The position numbers and the translations under genes are program-made. A DNA stretch of 64,000 nt, taken from an uncultured Bacteroidales bacterium. GTDB lineage: Bacteria; Bacteroidota; Bacteroidia; Bacteroidales; Paludibacteraceae. Of the stretch, positions 8,302-15,900 are shown one piece after another. Each line of letters begins with the position of its first letter. Position 1 is the stretch's first letter. Below the pieces are notes generated by a model, which saw nothing but the letters and a program-made list of their open reading frames with translations, was not told where the DNA came from and ran no database searches. The stretch is from positions 31,705 to 95,704 of the forward strand of contig ONPG01000007.1 in assembly GCA_900319645.1 (NCBI GenBank), in the 5' to 3' direction.

Positions 8302-8622
8302 TTATTTCATTCTTTGAAGAATATCCTTTAGGAATACCTCCGATATGTTTTCATAATCCGCTTTGTCGTAAATGTAAAGCAACTGCAATTCATCTTCTAC
8401 AATTTTGGCACGGATGATTACTCGAGCGCCACCGCTTCTGCCACGTCTTTTGGACGTGATAGCCATCCGAATCTTGCGTGCGCCATCAGTGAGTTCCACA
8501 CCTTGGTTAGGATTATTCAGTAACGACAACAATAAACGCTCAAAATCTGCCTCTAACGAACGATGGCGTTTTTTCAAGCGTTTGTAGGCTGCTTTAAAAT
8601 CATCAGACACTCTTACTCTCAT
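8302..8622 (-). CDS. RelE/ParE-type toxin
   Basis: A 106-residue basic protein with the RelE/ParE fold pattern. It begins with VRVSDDFKAAYKRLKKRHRSL and a helix pair, then NPNQGVELTDGARKIRMAITSKRRGRSGGARVI, and ends with the LLYIYDKADYENIS strand. This form is common in Bacteroidales type II systems; toxicity by mRNA cleavage or gyrase inhibition is inferred. Its start overlaps the antitoxin stop by 4 bp (ATGA), the usual order of antitoxin first. Confidence 0.85.
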   Translation of the reverse strand: MRVRVSDDFKAAYKRLKKRHRSLEADFERLLLSLLNNPNQGVELTDGARKIRMAITSKRRGRSGGARVIIRAKIVEDELQLLYIYDKADYENISEVFLKDILQRMK

Positions 8623-8804
8623 AGTGCGCGAAGAGTTTCTATCGCTTCATCTACACTCATGCTGGGAGCAGATTCCACTTGCTTCATACTCCGTTTGATT
8701 GTCAGAGCTAAGCGGTATGCTTTGTCTAACTCCTGCAATCGAGCCCATCTGCGATTACTAAGACGCACAGTTGTCGTAGTTGCTGTTTGTTCCAATACAC
8801 ACAT
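8619..8804 (-). CDS. Antitoxin partner of the RelE/ParE-type toxin
   Basis: A 61-residue protein just upstream of the toxin and coupled to it. The N-terminal TTTVRLSNRRWARLQELDKAYRLA resembles a short ribbon-helix-helix-like DNA-binding segment. The C-terminus, SMSVDEAIETLRAL, would wrap the toxin. The promoter at 8834-8864 contains an inverted repeat around its -33 box that could be the autoregulatory operator. The assignment rests mainly on position, size and the overlap. Confidence 0.7.
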   Translation of the reverse strand: MCVLEQTATTTTVRLSNRRWARLQELDKAYRLALTIKRSMKQVESAPSMSVDEAIETLRAL

Positions 8805-8828
8805 AACTTACCTGTATTAATGATTTTG

Positions 8829-9002
8829 CGCTGCAAAGTTACACAAAAAAAATGACACTCGCAAATAAAAGTGTCATTTTTATAAAATTTTGCCACAATC
8901 GGAGGGGGAAGATTGGGGAAGGAGGCTTACGGTCCTTAAGATCCTCAAGGTCTTTAAGGACTTTAAAGTCCAGAAATGTCACCGCTTTTTTTACGCTGTC
9001 GG
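8829..9002. repeat. Right direct repeat flanking the toxin-antitoxin genes
   Basis: Corresponds to 8155-8262, with about 95 bp of other repeats (GGAGGGGGAAGATTGGGG and CTTAAGGAC-type units, about 8897-8975) inside it. Confidence 0.6.
8834..8864 (-). promoter_or_regulatory. Promoter and possible operator of the toxin-antitoxin pair
   Basis: TTGC, 19 bp, TAACTTTG on the minus strand. The palindrome ATGACAC...GTGTCAT (about 8852-8877) covers the -33 box. Confidence 0.75.
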
Positions 9003-9078
9003 AGGTCAGCGGTGGTATATTAGGCCGGAGTGCCTATTTCGTTATGGGCTGTTTTGTTGGGGAGTCCTTATGGTTCTG

Positions 9079-10287
9079 TCATCGCCAGTGTTTGGGGTGG
9101 ATTTTGGTGCCATCCGGCAGAACGGGTTTGCTGAGCACCTTCACCCATTCAGGACGTCCGGCAGAGTGGTCTTGCGAGCGGAACTCATAGCTGTTCGGAC
9201 ACGGGTTCGCCGGGTTGAAACCCTCTTTGTTTTTGACCAAACCTGTGCTCCATCCTTCGGGTTGGAGAATGCCTTCCTCCCAGGTGGTATAAGCCCAAAC
9301 GGTCTCTCCCCACCAACGCCACGGACGGGCGAGATAGACCATTAACGACTGATTGCTGACGGTTGCTTGTTCTTTGCAGGCCGGATTAGCCAACTCGTCT
9401 TCGTTCGCCAGACGGATGTGGCATTTATAGAAGAGCAATCCCCTGTTTCCCTCTTTTGTAGTGAGGTCGGGGCTGGGATTGGCTCTGCCCGCCGCAATAT
9501 AGCATTTATCTCCTTTCTCGTTGTTGATATTCGCCACTATCGTAGCGCGATCAACTGCCATCCTCATAGCTCCGAAGATGAAATCCACTCCGCCTTGCAA
9601 AATTCCTCCCTGCCAATAGATAGACGCTCCTTCGTCGCCATAGAGCACGTCCTGTCGGCCCGTAGCACGACAGTTCTTGAGCCGTGCGTTTGTAGCCGTC
9701 TCGGTAAAAGAGATAGCCGCTGCCCGCTCGCGGAAACGTTTGAGTTGCACCTCTGTCGAACCAAGCTCTTTCGGACGCACGGGCATCATTTTCTTGGGGC
9801 GCTCTTTCTCGGTCCACGGCATATCCGATTGACTGATATCCACCAGACTGTCAGCTGCTTCGAGGTCGCAGACGTAGAGGTTGAAAGAGTTCTCAAAGAT
9901 GATATTCTCTGCATAGAAATCCGGCGCCGTAACCAATACCGACGCGTTCCATCTTCGCTCACGGCTGCCGCCGTAATTGACACGGTTTCCCATACTCCTG
10001 TACTGGTAACCGTGTCCGTAATACCAAGTGATCCGCACAGCGTTCTCGTCGCACTCTACACCGTTGTTCTTCAACGCAATAGAAGGCTTTCTGCTGGCAT
10101 TTTTGAGACGCAGCCCCGGCACGTCAATGGTCAGTTCCTCGCGGTACGTACCCGGTTCGATGAGGATAGTGGTGTGTTCGCCACGTTGTGCATAGACGGC
10201 ACGCGCGGTCTCCAATGCCGCATTCAGACTCTCACCTGCTTGTACATGAAGTACTAGGGAAAATATAGTAGCGATGAGCATATTCAT
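9079..10287 (-). CDS. Pectinesterase (pectin methylesterase)
   Basis: Removes methyl esters from galacturonan outside the cytoplasm (carbohydrate esterase family 8). 402 residues with a short hydrophobic N-terminus (MLIATIFSLVLHVQA) that can serve as a signal peptide. The right-handed beta-helix motifs are present: a GTYREELTI strand, CRATGRQDVLYGD (QDxL), GGVDFIFGA with the catalytic Asp, and YLARPWR with the substrate Arg. It lies 13 bp downstream of the U32 peptidase gene and may be read through from it. No polysaccharide-utilisation (SusC/D) genes are nearby. Confidence 0.9.
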   Translation of the reverse strand: MNMLIATIFSLVLHVQAGESLNAALETARAVYAQRGEHTTILIEPGTYREELTIDVPGLRLKNASRKPSIALKNNGVECDENAVRITWYYGHGYQYRSMGNRVNYGGSRERRWNASVLVTAPDFYAENIIFENSFNLYVCDLEAADSLVDISQSDMPWTEKERPKKMMPVRPKELGSTEVQLKRFRERAAAISFTETATNARLKNCRATGRQDVLYGDEGASIYWQGGILQGGVDFIFGAMRMAVDRATIVANINNEKGDKCYIAAGRANPSPDLTTKEGNRGLLFYKCHIRLANEDELANPACKEQATVSNQSLMVYLARPWRWWGETVWAYTTWEEGILQPEGWSTGLVKNKEGFNPANPCPNSYEFRSQDHSAGRPEWVKVLSKPVLPDGTKIHPKHWR

Positions 10288-10300
10288 TATTAACTATTCA

Positions 10301-12043
10301 TTATTCGTTAATTATCATTTCGCATTTTTTGCAATCGAAATGAAGTGCCAGCACTTTGCCGGTACGGAGACGCAGATACCGTGGCTCCTTGTCTTTGGGA
10401 TAAGGATTCACCTTGCGGCAGTGTCCTGCTTCATGGAGAATGCAATATTTGCACTCCATGAGAGGTCGCTTTGCTGACAGACCGCTTTGCTGAGAGACCG
10501 TTTTACTGACAGACCGTCCTTCGGACTGACAGACCGCTTCGCTGAGAGACACAAGCGGCTTTGAGTCCGCAGGACGATCTTTTGTCTTTTGACTTTCTAC
10601 TGTTGCTCGTCTCCATTCGTTCAGTACACTAATAGGTATAAAATAGTTATTGGTCTCTATGCGGATAGTGCGCGCCACGTATGGTGTGTCGCCTAATTTG
10701 CTCAGTTGGGTGCGAATCGTCTGCCGGGCTTTCTCGGCATCGCGAGCCGGCTCTTTGGCAAAACCTTCTCCCACGTTTCCCACAACGGGAGCGAGCTTCG
10801 GATCAACAGGTGTATAACTTAGTTCAAAACCCTCCTCCGTCTCGCGGAACAGGATATCTACGGGAATACGCCGCTCGGAGTGCAGATTCTTCACAAACTC
10901 TGTGTCAAGATTTCGGTATAACGGCATATTATTATATCGGGAAAACGTCAAGACTTTGTTGATCTTGATTCGGCTTCCCTCCACTCCGTTGACGGAGAAA
11001 CCCTCGCTGCCGAGTGTCAGTCCGTCGCCGTTGTGCAGCACGACGCCTTGTTTCAGTCGCACACGTAGTGTATTGCCTTGTGCCTCAACCACTTCGCCTA
11101 CATGTTCTCCGGTCGATTTCGGAGTCTCCCAGTTAGCCATGTGCGGCGTGCGGCCGTGGAGGAAATAATCGATTCCTCCGCGGTGGAAAGTCTTCTCCGG
11201 ATCCGGAACAAACGAGCGGGTAATAACGGATTCCCGGTGACAGAAACCGGAAAGTTTCTCCCGATAGTAAGCGGTTATATTCGTCACATAATCAGCATCT
11301 TTTAATCGACCTTCGATCTTAAAGGTTGTCACGCCGGCGTCTATCAGTTCTTTTAGATATTGGCTACGGTCCAGATCTTGCAGCGACAGCAGGTAGCGCT
11401 GGTGGATAGGCTCGCCGTGGTCGTCCAAAACTTCATTCATGGACTCGTCCAAGAGGTCGTACGCCATCCGGCAATACTGCGCACAAGCACCTCTGTTCGC
11501 ACTTCGCCCCGACAACACCTCGCTGATATAGCAACGTCCCGAATAGCTCACACACAAAGCGCCGTGAACAAAAGCCTCCAACTCGATATCCGGAACCGCC
11601 TTGTGAATAGCCCGTATCTCGTCTATTCCCAATTCGCGCGCCAACACCACGCGCTTGAATCCCAAGTCCCTCAGATAAGCCACCTGTTCGGGTGTGCGGT
11701 TGTCGCATTGGGTCGAAGCGTGCAGACGGATAGGCGGCAAATCAAAGTCCAACAAGTGCAGATCCTGGATGATCAATGCATCTACTCCTATCTTGTATAA
11801 CGCGTGCGCGAGCGCAACTGCTTCGGGATACTCGTCCTCGTGCAGCAAGGTGTTGAGCGTCACAAGCACCTGCACACCATACGTGTGGGCATAACGAACC
11901 ACCTCTGCCAAATCCTCCAGGCTGTTGCCCGCTGCCTGACGCGCACCAAAAGCCGGCGGACCGATATAAATAGCATCAGCTCCGGCCTGTATTGCCGCTT
12001 TGGCTACCTCTTTGTTTTTCGCCGGAGATAATAATGAAAGCAT
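10301..12043 (-). CDS. U32-family peptidase / RNA-hydroxylation-type protein
   Basis: 580-residue cytoplasmic protein of the U32 family. Its members include YdcP/RlhA (23S rRNA hydroxylation) and ubiquinone-pathway proteins; the true reaction here is open. The N-terminal barrel starts LLSPAKNKEVAKAAIQAGADAIYIG. The U32 signature ELEAFVHGALCVSYSGRCYIS carries the conserved cysteines, and FKIEGRLKDADYV follows. Residues about 481-526 (QKTKDRPADSKPL, then SLSEAVCQSEGRSVS) match a GACCG-CTTCGCTGA repeat array (10464-10600) just before a C-terminal cysteine cluster (CKYC, then CDCKKC-like). The last residues MIINE come from an ATTATTAAC-type repeat. Confidence 0.88.
   Translation of the reverse strand: MLSLLSPAKNKEVAKAAIQAGADAIYIGPPAFGARQAAGNSLEDLAEVVRYAHTYGVQVLVTLNTLLHEDEYPEAVALAHALYKIGVDALIIQDLHLLDFDLPPIRLHASTQCDNRTPEQVAYLRDLGFKRVVLARELGIDEIRAIHKAVPDIELEAFVHGALCVSYSGRCYISEVLSGRSANRGACAQYCRMAYDLLDESMNEVLDDHGEPIHQRYLLSLQDLDRSQYLKELIDAGVTTFKIEGRLKDADYVTNITAYYREKLSGFCHRESVITRSFVPDPEKTFHRGGIDYFLHGRTPHMANWETPKSTGEHVGEVVEAQGNTLRVRLKQGVVLHNGDGLTLGSEGFSVNGVEGSRIKINKVLTFSRYNNMPLYRNLDTEFVKNLHSERRIPVDILFRETEEGFELSYTPVDPKLAPVVGNVGEGFAKEPARDAEKARQTIRTQLSKLGDTPYVARTIRIETNNYFIPISVLNEWRRATVESQKTKDRPADSKPLVSLSEAVCQSEGRSVSKTVSQQSGLSAKRPLMECKYCILHEAGHCRKVNPYPKDKEPRYLRLRTGKVLALHFDCKKCEMIINE
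10464..10600. repeat. GACCGCTTCGCTGA repeat array in the U32 gene
   Basis: Five units of the type AGACCG-CTT(T)CGCTGAC, ended by TTTTGTCTTTTGACTTTCTAC, the latter related to the ilvE/lepB heptamer. It is open in the gene frame and encodes about 45 extra residues. Confidence 0.8.
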
Positions 12044-12081
12044 AACTCTTTAACGTTTCAATAAGATTGAAACCATTTTAA

Positions 12082-12639
12082 CTATTTAACGGCGCGAAGC
12101 GCCTCAGACATCCGGTACATAACGATGCCGGCAGTCACGGAGACGTTCATCGAGTGCTTGGTTCCGTACTGTGGAATCTCAATACATCCGTCGCACCTAT
12201 CCACGACTTCCTGCTGCACGCCGAAAACCTCATGTCCGAATACCACAGCGATCTTTGTCCTTAGTCCTTTGTCCCTTTGTACTTTCCGGGCTGCATCCTC
12301 GAGGGTCACGGAGTCGTGCGCTTGCTCCACGGCATAGACCTGATATCCCTGCTCTTGAAGGGCATTGACCGCCTCGATGGTGTCCTTGTAATAACTCCAC
12401 CCGACGCTCTCCTCGGCGCCTAAGGCGGTTTTGTGAATCTCCTGATTAGGTGGGCAGCAGCAGATACCGCATAGCACGACGCGCTCGATACGCATTGCGT
12501 CGGCTGTGCGGAAGACAGCCCCGATGTTATGTTGGCTACGCACATTGTCCAACACGACCGTCAGCGGTAGTTTGTCGGCTTCGCGATATGCCTCTACGGA
12601 CAATCGTCCCATCTCTTGTGTCGTCAGTTTCTTGCTCAT
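12082..12639 (-). CDS. TrmH/SpoU-family RNA 2'-O-methyltransferase
   Basis: 185-residue SPOUT methyltransferase using S-adenosylmethionine, probably on tRNA or rRNA ribose. Motif 1 (LDNVRSQHNIGAVFRTADA), motif 2 (VFGHEVFGVQQEV) and motif 3 (IEIPQYGTKHSMNVSVTAGIVMY) are intact. Residues 116-126 (KVQRDKGLRTK) before motif 2 are encoded by TTTGTCC-type repeats (12262-12292). It overlaps rimM by 4 bp and precedes the U32 gene by 38 bp. The exact target position cannot be read from sequence. Confidence 0.9.
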   Translation of the reverse strand: MSKKLTTQEMGRLSVEAYREADKLPLTVVLDNVRSQHNIGAVFRTADAMRIERVVLCGICCCPPNQEIHKTALGAEESVGWSYYKDTIEAVNALQEQGYQVYAVEQAHDSVTLEDAARKVQRDKGLRTKIAVVFGHEVFGVQQEVVDRCDGCIEIPQYGTKHSMNVSVTAGIVMYRMSEALRAVK

Positions 12640-13025
12640 AGTGCAAAAGGAAGTCGCACACGCAGTATCTGCGCGTCTTCGTCTATTTTCGTGATAAAAT
12701 CTTCATGAAGCGGCAACATCCGCCCGTTTGTTAGCGTGGCAAGGGTATTGATAGTGGACTCGTCCACGGTCTCGATGATACCTATCTCTTGACCCTCATC
12801 CACAACCGTGTATCCCACCAGGTCCTGCCATGTGAGCAGACCCTCCTCTTCGTCATTCACATCGCTGCGCAAAACAAAACCCTCTTCGCCAATAAGGTCG
12901 GAGATATTCTCCGAACGAAACGGAACCAACAGTCCGTCGCGCAAAACGAACACAAATGGCGGCAGATCCTTGTAATGTGTACGGCGGATAATACCGATAG
13001 ATATAACGTCTTGTAGTGTAATCAT
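12636..13025 (-). CDS. rimM: Ribosome maturation factor RimM (short form)
   Basis: Assists 30S maturation near the 16S rRNA head. The ATG at 13023-13025 overlaps the previous stop by 4 bp, and the sequence MITLQDVISIGIIRRTHY fits the RimM N-terminus (IGxIxRTHG). The PRC-like C-terminal half is good: LVGYTVVDEGQEIGIIE, then MLPLHEDFITKIDEDAQILRVRLP. At 129 residues it lacks about 40 residues of the N-terminal barrel, passing from RTHY almost directly to the FVFVLRDGLLVPFR strand. A longer upstream extension in frame is low in family likeness and lies inside another gene. Confidence 0.8.
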   Translation of the reverse strand: MITLQDVISIGIIRRTHYKDLPPFVFVLRDGLLVPFRSENISDLIGEEGFVLRSDVNDEEEGLLTWQDLVGYTVVDEGQEIGIIETVDESTINTLATLTNGRMLPLHEDFITKIDEDAQILRVRLPFAL

Positions 13026-13522
13026 CTCTTTTGGGAAATAACCAGTTTGCCCGTTTCTTTGCCGTTGACGCTTAGAGGACGCAGTGTCTCGTGGGCTATC
13101 CCGCGTTGGGGAGCTGCTGTTCCTGAACTGATGTCGTATTCTTCGCCGCACTCGGGACAAACGCCGTATAAGCCGTCGATGAGACAAGGTCTGCACAGAC
13201 TTTTCTGAGCGCAGTGGGGACAAGCCAGATCAAAAGCGCAGTAGTCTTTCAGCATGTTGACATACACAATTACCCCTCCGTAACCGCAACGGTCGGTTGC
13301 CAGCAACGGCTGAACGAGTTTGTCTTTGTGGAAATACCCCTGAGGCGTAACAATCACGTAGTCGCCTATTATCTCACGCTGGAAATGCACAAAATCGCCC
13401 ATACGGGTGTCAATCACCACGTGTACGGGGTAAGCCGGCACGCTGTTTTGGAACGTACTATTCTCGCAGCCCGCCATCAGCATCGCCCCCAGTAATAATC
13501 CTATAAACTTAAATCCTTTCAA
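13022..13522 (-). CDS. Cysteine-rich (Rieske-like) lipoprotein
   Basis: 166 residues with a lipoprotein signal peptide (LLGAMLMAGCENS). The pairs CPHCAQKSLCRPC and CPECGEEYDISSG match a Rieske-like domain often seen in Bacteroidales lipoproteins, where cysteines replace the iron-binding histidines. Metal binding is likely but the metal is unknown. It sits between the FKBP gene and rimM in a coupled operon. Its first codons (MKGFKFIGLLL) share a 30-bp DNA segment with the DUF4292 gene. Confidence 0.7.
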   Translation of the reverse strand: MKGFKFIGLLLGAMLMAGCENSTFQNSVPAYPVHVVIDTRMGDFVHFQREIIGDYVIVTPQGYFHKDKLVQPLLATDRCGYGGVIVYVNMLKDYCAFDLACPHCAQKSLCRPCLIDGLYGVCPECGEEYDISSGTAAPQRGIAHETLRPLSVNGKETGKLVISQKR

Positions 13523-13556
13523 TTTTCAACTTTCAGTTTTCAGTTTTGAATTTAGT
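13489..13556. repeat. Signal-peptide DNA repeat, copy A
   Basis: AATAATCCTATAAACTTAAA followed by TCCTTTCA is shared with 15841-15869. An AATAATCCTATAA core is shared with 15255-15277. CTTTCAGTTTTCA-type units follow. Confidence 0.8.
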
Positions 13557-14127
13557 CTCCAATAACGCTGCTGATGTGTACCGTATATATCAAGGTGGAG
13601 TAGGGCGGAATATATCCGGAGGTGCCTTCCGTTCCGTAGCCCTCGGCGTTGTATTCGTCTTTGGCTGCATACTTCTGTGCGTCGTAACCCCAGTTGCAAG
13701 GGATATACAACTCAATATCGCCGTTGTTGTGTATCAGGTGGCAACCTTTGGTGAAACCCGGGATACAATTGGCAAGGTTGAGTGACACATCGCTGCCTGC
13801 GTCCACTTGGTAACCGTTAATCAGTTTGACGGTGTAGTCGCAAACAATCGTACTCGTCGGGTTGGGGCGAGCGTCGTTGGGTGTCGGGTCGGCAATAATC
13901 TTGTATTGCAGACCTTCTTTCTCCTTGACGCCTTCTTTCTTCTTGTTCTGCTCCAGCCAGATCTCGTTTTGCACTTTCCAGTCCACCCATTTGTTCTGTT
14001 TGCAGGATGGAATAAGGAATAAGTAACAAGGAATCAGGACTAATATGATTAGCCGGATCCATTGAGTCTTTACTCTTTGCTCTTTAAGCGGCTCTGCCGC
14101 GGTCTTGATTCTCATTTTGCTATCCAT
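13552..14127 (-). CDS. FKBP-type peptidyl-prolyl isomerase lipoprotein
   Basis: 191 residues. A hydrophobic segment ends in LIPSC, a lipobox-like site, preceded by an unusual 30-residue basic start (IKTAAEPLKEQRVKTQ) encoded by a CTTTACTCTTTGCTCTTTAAGCGG-type repeat. The FKBP core is visible: GLQYKIIADPTP, CDYTVKLINGYQVDAG, IPGFTKGCHLIHNNGDIELYIPCNWGYD and PPYSTLIYTVHISSV. It would fold outer-membrane or periplasmic proteins. It overlaps envC-like by 16 bp. An inner ATG near the hydrophobic segment is not available, so the long N-terminus is probably real or the start is non-standard. Confidence 0.85.
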   Translation of the reverse strand: MDSKMRIKTAAEPLKEQRVKTQWIRLIILVLIPCYLFLIPSCKQNKWVDWKVQNEIWLEQNKKKEGVKEKEGLQYKIIADPTPNDARPNPTSTIVCDYTVKLINGYQVDAGSDVSLNLANCIPGFTKGCHLIHNNGDIELYIPCNWGYDAQKYAAKDEYNAEGYGTEGTSGYIPPYSTLIYTVHISSVIGD

Positions 14128-15287
14128 AATTCAGGGTTGAGAATATCTCTGTCTTTGTATATTTGGAAATAAAGTTCTGTTTTCTGGTCGTCTTCGGCAT
14201 CGGTATAGATTGTGCCGATCGTCTGTTTGGTCTCCACTTTGTCGCCTTGCTTGACGCTGAGTTTGCTCAGGTTGGAATAAACGGTCCGGTAGTTACCGTG
14301 TTGGATAATCACAGCGTACGTGCCTGCCACCAGGAAACAACTGGTCACTTCGCCTTTGTAAACGGCGCGTGCTTTGCTGCCTGCTGTCGTTTGCAGATAC
14401 ACACCCTTGTTGTCTATTGTCACGTGCTGATAGACAGGATGTTGCTGCTTGCCGAAATGCCCGCTTATCATTCCTTTCTCTATAGGCCACGGCAATCGCC
14501 CTTTGTTGGCCTCGAATCCGCCGGCTACCAACTGCTGCTCTTTGGTCAGCGTCGTCTTGGTGGCTGCCTGTTTGCGAACCATATCGTCGATTTTCTTGTT
14601 CAGCTCGTTCACTTTCTTTTGCTTCTGCTGAATCTGCTTGTTCAGGTCTTTCTCCTTGCTCTTCAGCTGATTGAGCATCGTTTTCTGCTTGCGTTCGTCA
14701 CGTTGCAGGTTGTCCTGCTCGCGTTTGCGCGAACTGAGCGCCGCCTGTTTGTCACTCTTGTTGGCTTGTAGCAACTCGTTCTGCAGGTCTATATCCGCTT
14801 GTGTGTTCTCGATGCGTGCCACTTGCTGCTGACGGAAATGGGCAAACTCCTGCAGATAGCGTGCTCGGCGTGCCAACTGCTGAAAACTGTCGCTGCTGAG
14901 CAGGAACAGCAACGGAGATTGCTGCATTCGTGCATAATGCGTCTGTCTGGCCATCTCCGCGTAGTCGTTCTTGTATCGCTCCAATACGTGTTGGAGTGAA
15001 TCACGGCGACCGTTCAACCGACGCATCTCCCGGTTCAAGGCCGTGATCTCGCGGTCAAGTGTGTTGATGAGTTTGCGCTGGCTCTTGATATTCTGACCGA
15101 TAAGCTGCAGTTTGTTCATCGTTGCACTCTCGTCACGTTTGGTCTGCTTGAGCATTTTGTTGGTCTGCTCTATCTCTTCCTGCAGTTTTTTCTGTTGTTT
15201 CTGCAGGTCCTTGATATCATCAGCAGCCAGAACGGGAACGCAAAGCATAACCGCTAACAATAATCCTATAACTTTCAATCTGTTCAT
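14112..15287 (-). CDS. EnvC-like murein hydrolase activator
   Basis: 391 residues. After a signal peptide (KVIGLLLAVMLCVPVLA) comes a long coiled coil (about 25-250, rich in Gln/Lys/Leu) and a C-terminal LytM/M23 domain (about 265-391). The metal ligands are degenerate: the GxDI segment reads VTIDNKGV and the last HxH strand reads ELYFQIYKD, so His is replaced by Tyr. This is the pattern of EnvC, which activates amidases rather than cutting peptidoglycan itself. It lies in the dut-TPR-DUF4292-envC order typical of the order. Confidence 0.88.
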   Translation of the reverse strand: MNRLKVIGLLLAVMLCVPVLAADDIKDLQKQQKKLQEEIEQTNKMLKQTKRDESATMNKLQLIGQNIKSQRKLINTLDREITALNREMRRLNGRRDSLQHVLERYKNDYAEMARQTHYARMQQSPLLFLLSSDSFQQLARRARYLQEFAHFRQQQVARIENTQADIDLQNELLQANKSDKQAALSSRKREQDNLQRDERKQKTMLNQLKSKEKDLNKQIQQKQKKVNELNKKIDDMVRKQAATKTTLTKEQQLVAGGFEANKGRLPWPIEKGMISGHFGKQQHPVYQHVTIDNKGVYLQTTAGSKARAVYKGEVTSCFLVAGTYAVIIQHGNYRTVYSNLSKLSVKQGDKVETKQTIGTIYTDAEDDQKTELYFQIYKDRDILNPELWIAK

Positions 15288-15310
15288 CTTTCAGTTTTCC
15301 ACTTTCAGTT
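15245..15310. repeat. Signal-peptide DNA repeat, copy B
   Basis: GCTAACAATAATCCTATAA is followed by CTTTCA and CTTTCAGTTTTCCA-type units, as at copies A and C. It encodes part of the EnvC-like signal peptide. Confidence 0.75.
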
Positions 15311-15312
15311 TC

Positions 15313-15894
15313 CTACAGCCATTTGCTGATATCAATCTTTGTGTACCGGGATTTCGGCAGTTGCGCGATACGAAGCGGCACATCTGTCTGGCGTTCCGGA
15401 TAAGTGATGGTCAACTCGTATAGGTCATCGCCGTACGCGTATGTCAGCCGGGCTTTTTCGCTGCCTGTCGGCAGTTCGGCGGAGCAAATTTGTTGCAGGG
15501 TCTCCCAGCTGAGCGAAGGACTCAACTTGCGGTTGAGTGCATCGTAACTCGCGGAAGCGTATTGACCCTGTATCTTGTCAAAACCGGTTACTTCCTCCGG
15601 CGTAGCCTCCAGACGCATCATCTCAATGCCGAAGAGCGGCATCACACTGATCACCAGCAATGAATCGCGTACCACCTGCAGCGTCGCATTAGCTGCGATT
15701 CGGTTGTCCGGGGTCTGCACAACAATACGTGCACCTTGTATCAGACAGGTGTGCCACGTGGGAACAACCTTTTCCTCAACGACCGTTTGTGTTGCTTTTT
15801 TCTTCACGCCGCAACCCGCTATCAGCACGGCTGCTAACAATAATCCTATAAACTTAAATCCTTTCACTTTCACCTTTCCCCTTTCCGTTTTCAT
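15313..15894 (-). CDS. DUF4292 (LolB-like) lipoprotein
   Basis: 193-residue lipoprotein (lipobox VLIAGCG). The mature part fits DUF4292 of Bacteroidetes, whose fold resembles LolA/LolB lipid carriers: CLIQGARIVVQTPDNRIAANATLQVVRDSLLVISVMPLFGIEMMRLE is followed by a long beta half-barrel. Transfer of lipoproteins or lipids to the outer membrane is inferred. Its ATG overlaps the TPR stop (ATGA), and both codons lie in a CTTTTC-type repeat. Residues 1-10 (MKTERGKVKV) are encoded by that repeat. Confidence 0.8.
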   Translation of the reverse strand: MKTERGKVKVKGFKFIGLLLAAVLIAGCGVKKKATQTVVEEKVVPTWHTCLIQGARIVVQTPDNRIAANATLQVVRDSLLVISVMPLFGIEMMRLEATPEEVTGFDKIQGQYASASYDALNRKLSPSLSWETLQQICSAELPTGSEKARLTYAYGDDLYELTITYPERQTDVPLRIAQLPKSRYTKIDISKWL

Positions 15895-15900
15895 CTTTCA
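15835..15900. repeat. Signal-peptide DNA repeat, copy C
   Basis: Shares GCTAACAATAATCCTATAA with copy B and extends as AACTTAAATCCTTTCA as in copy A. CTTTC(A/C)C units follow and run into the TPR gene's stop codon. Confidence 0.8.

Noticed and set aside
13026-13223. 66-codon N-terminal extension of RimM
   Set aside because: It lies inside the upstream lipoprotein gene in another frame, is Arg/Ser rich and does not resemble RimM.
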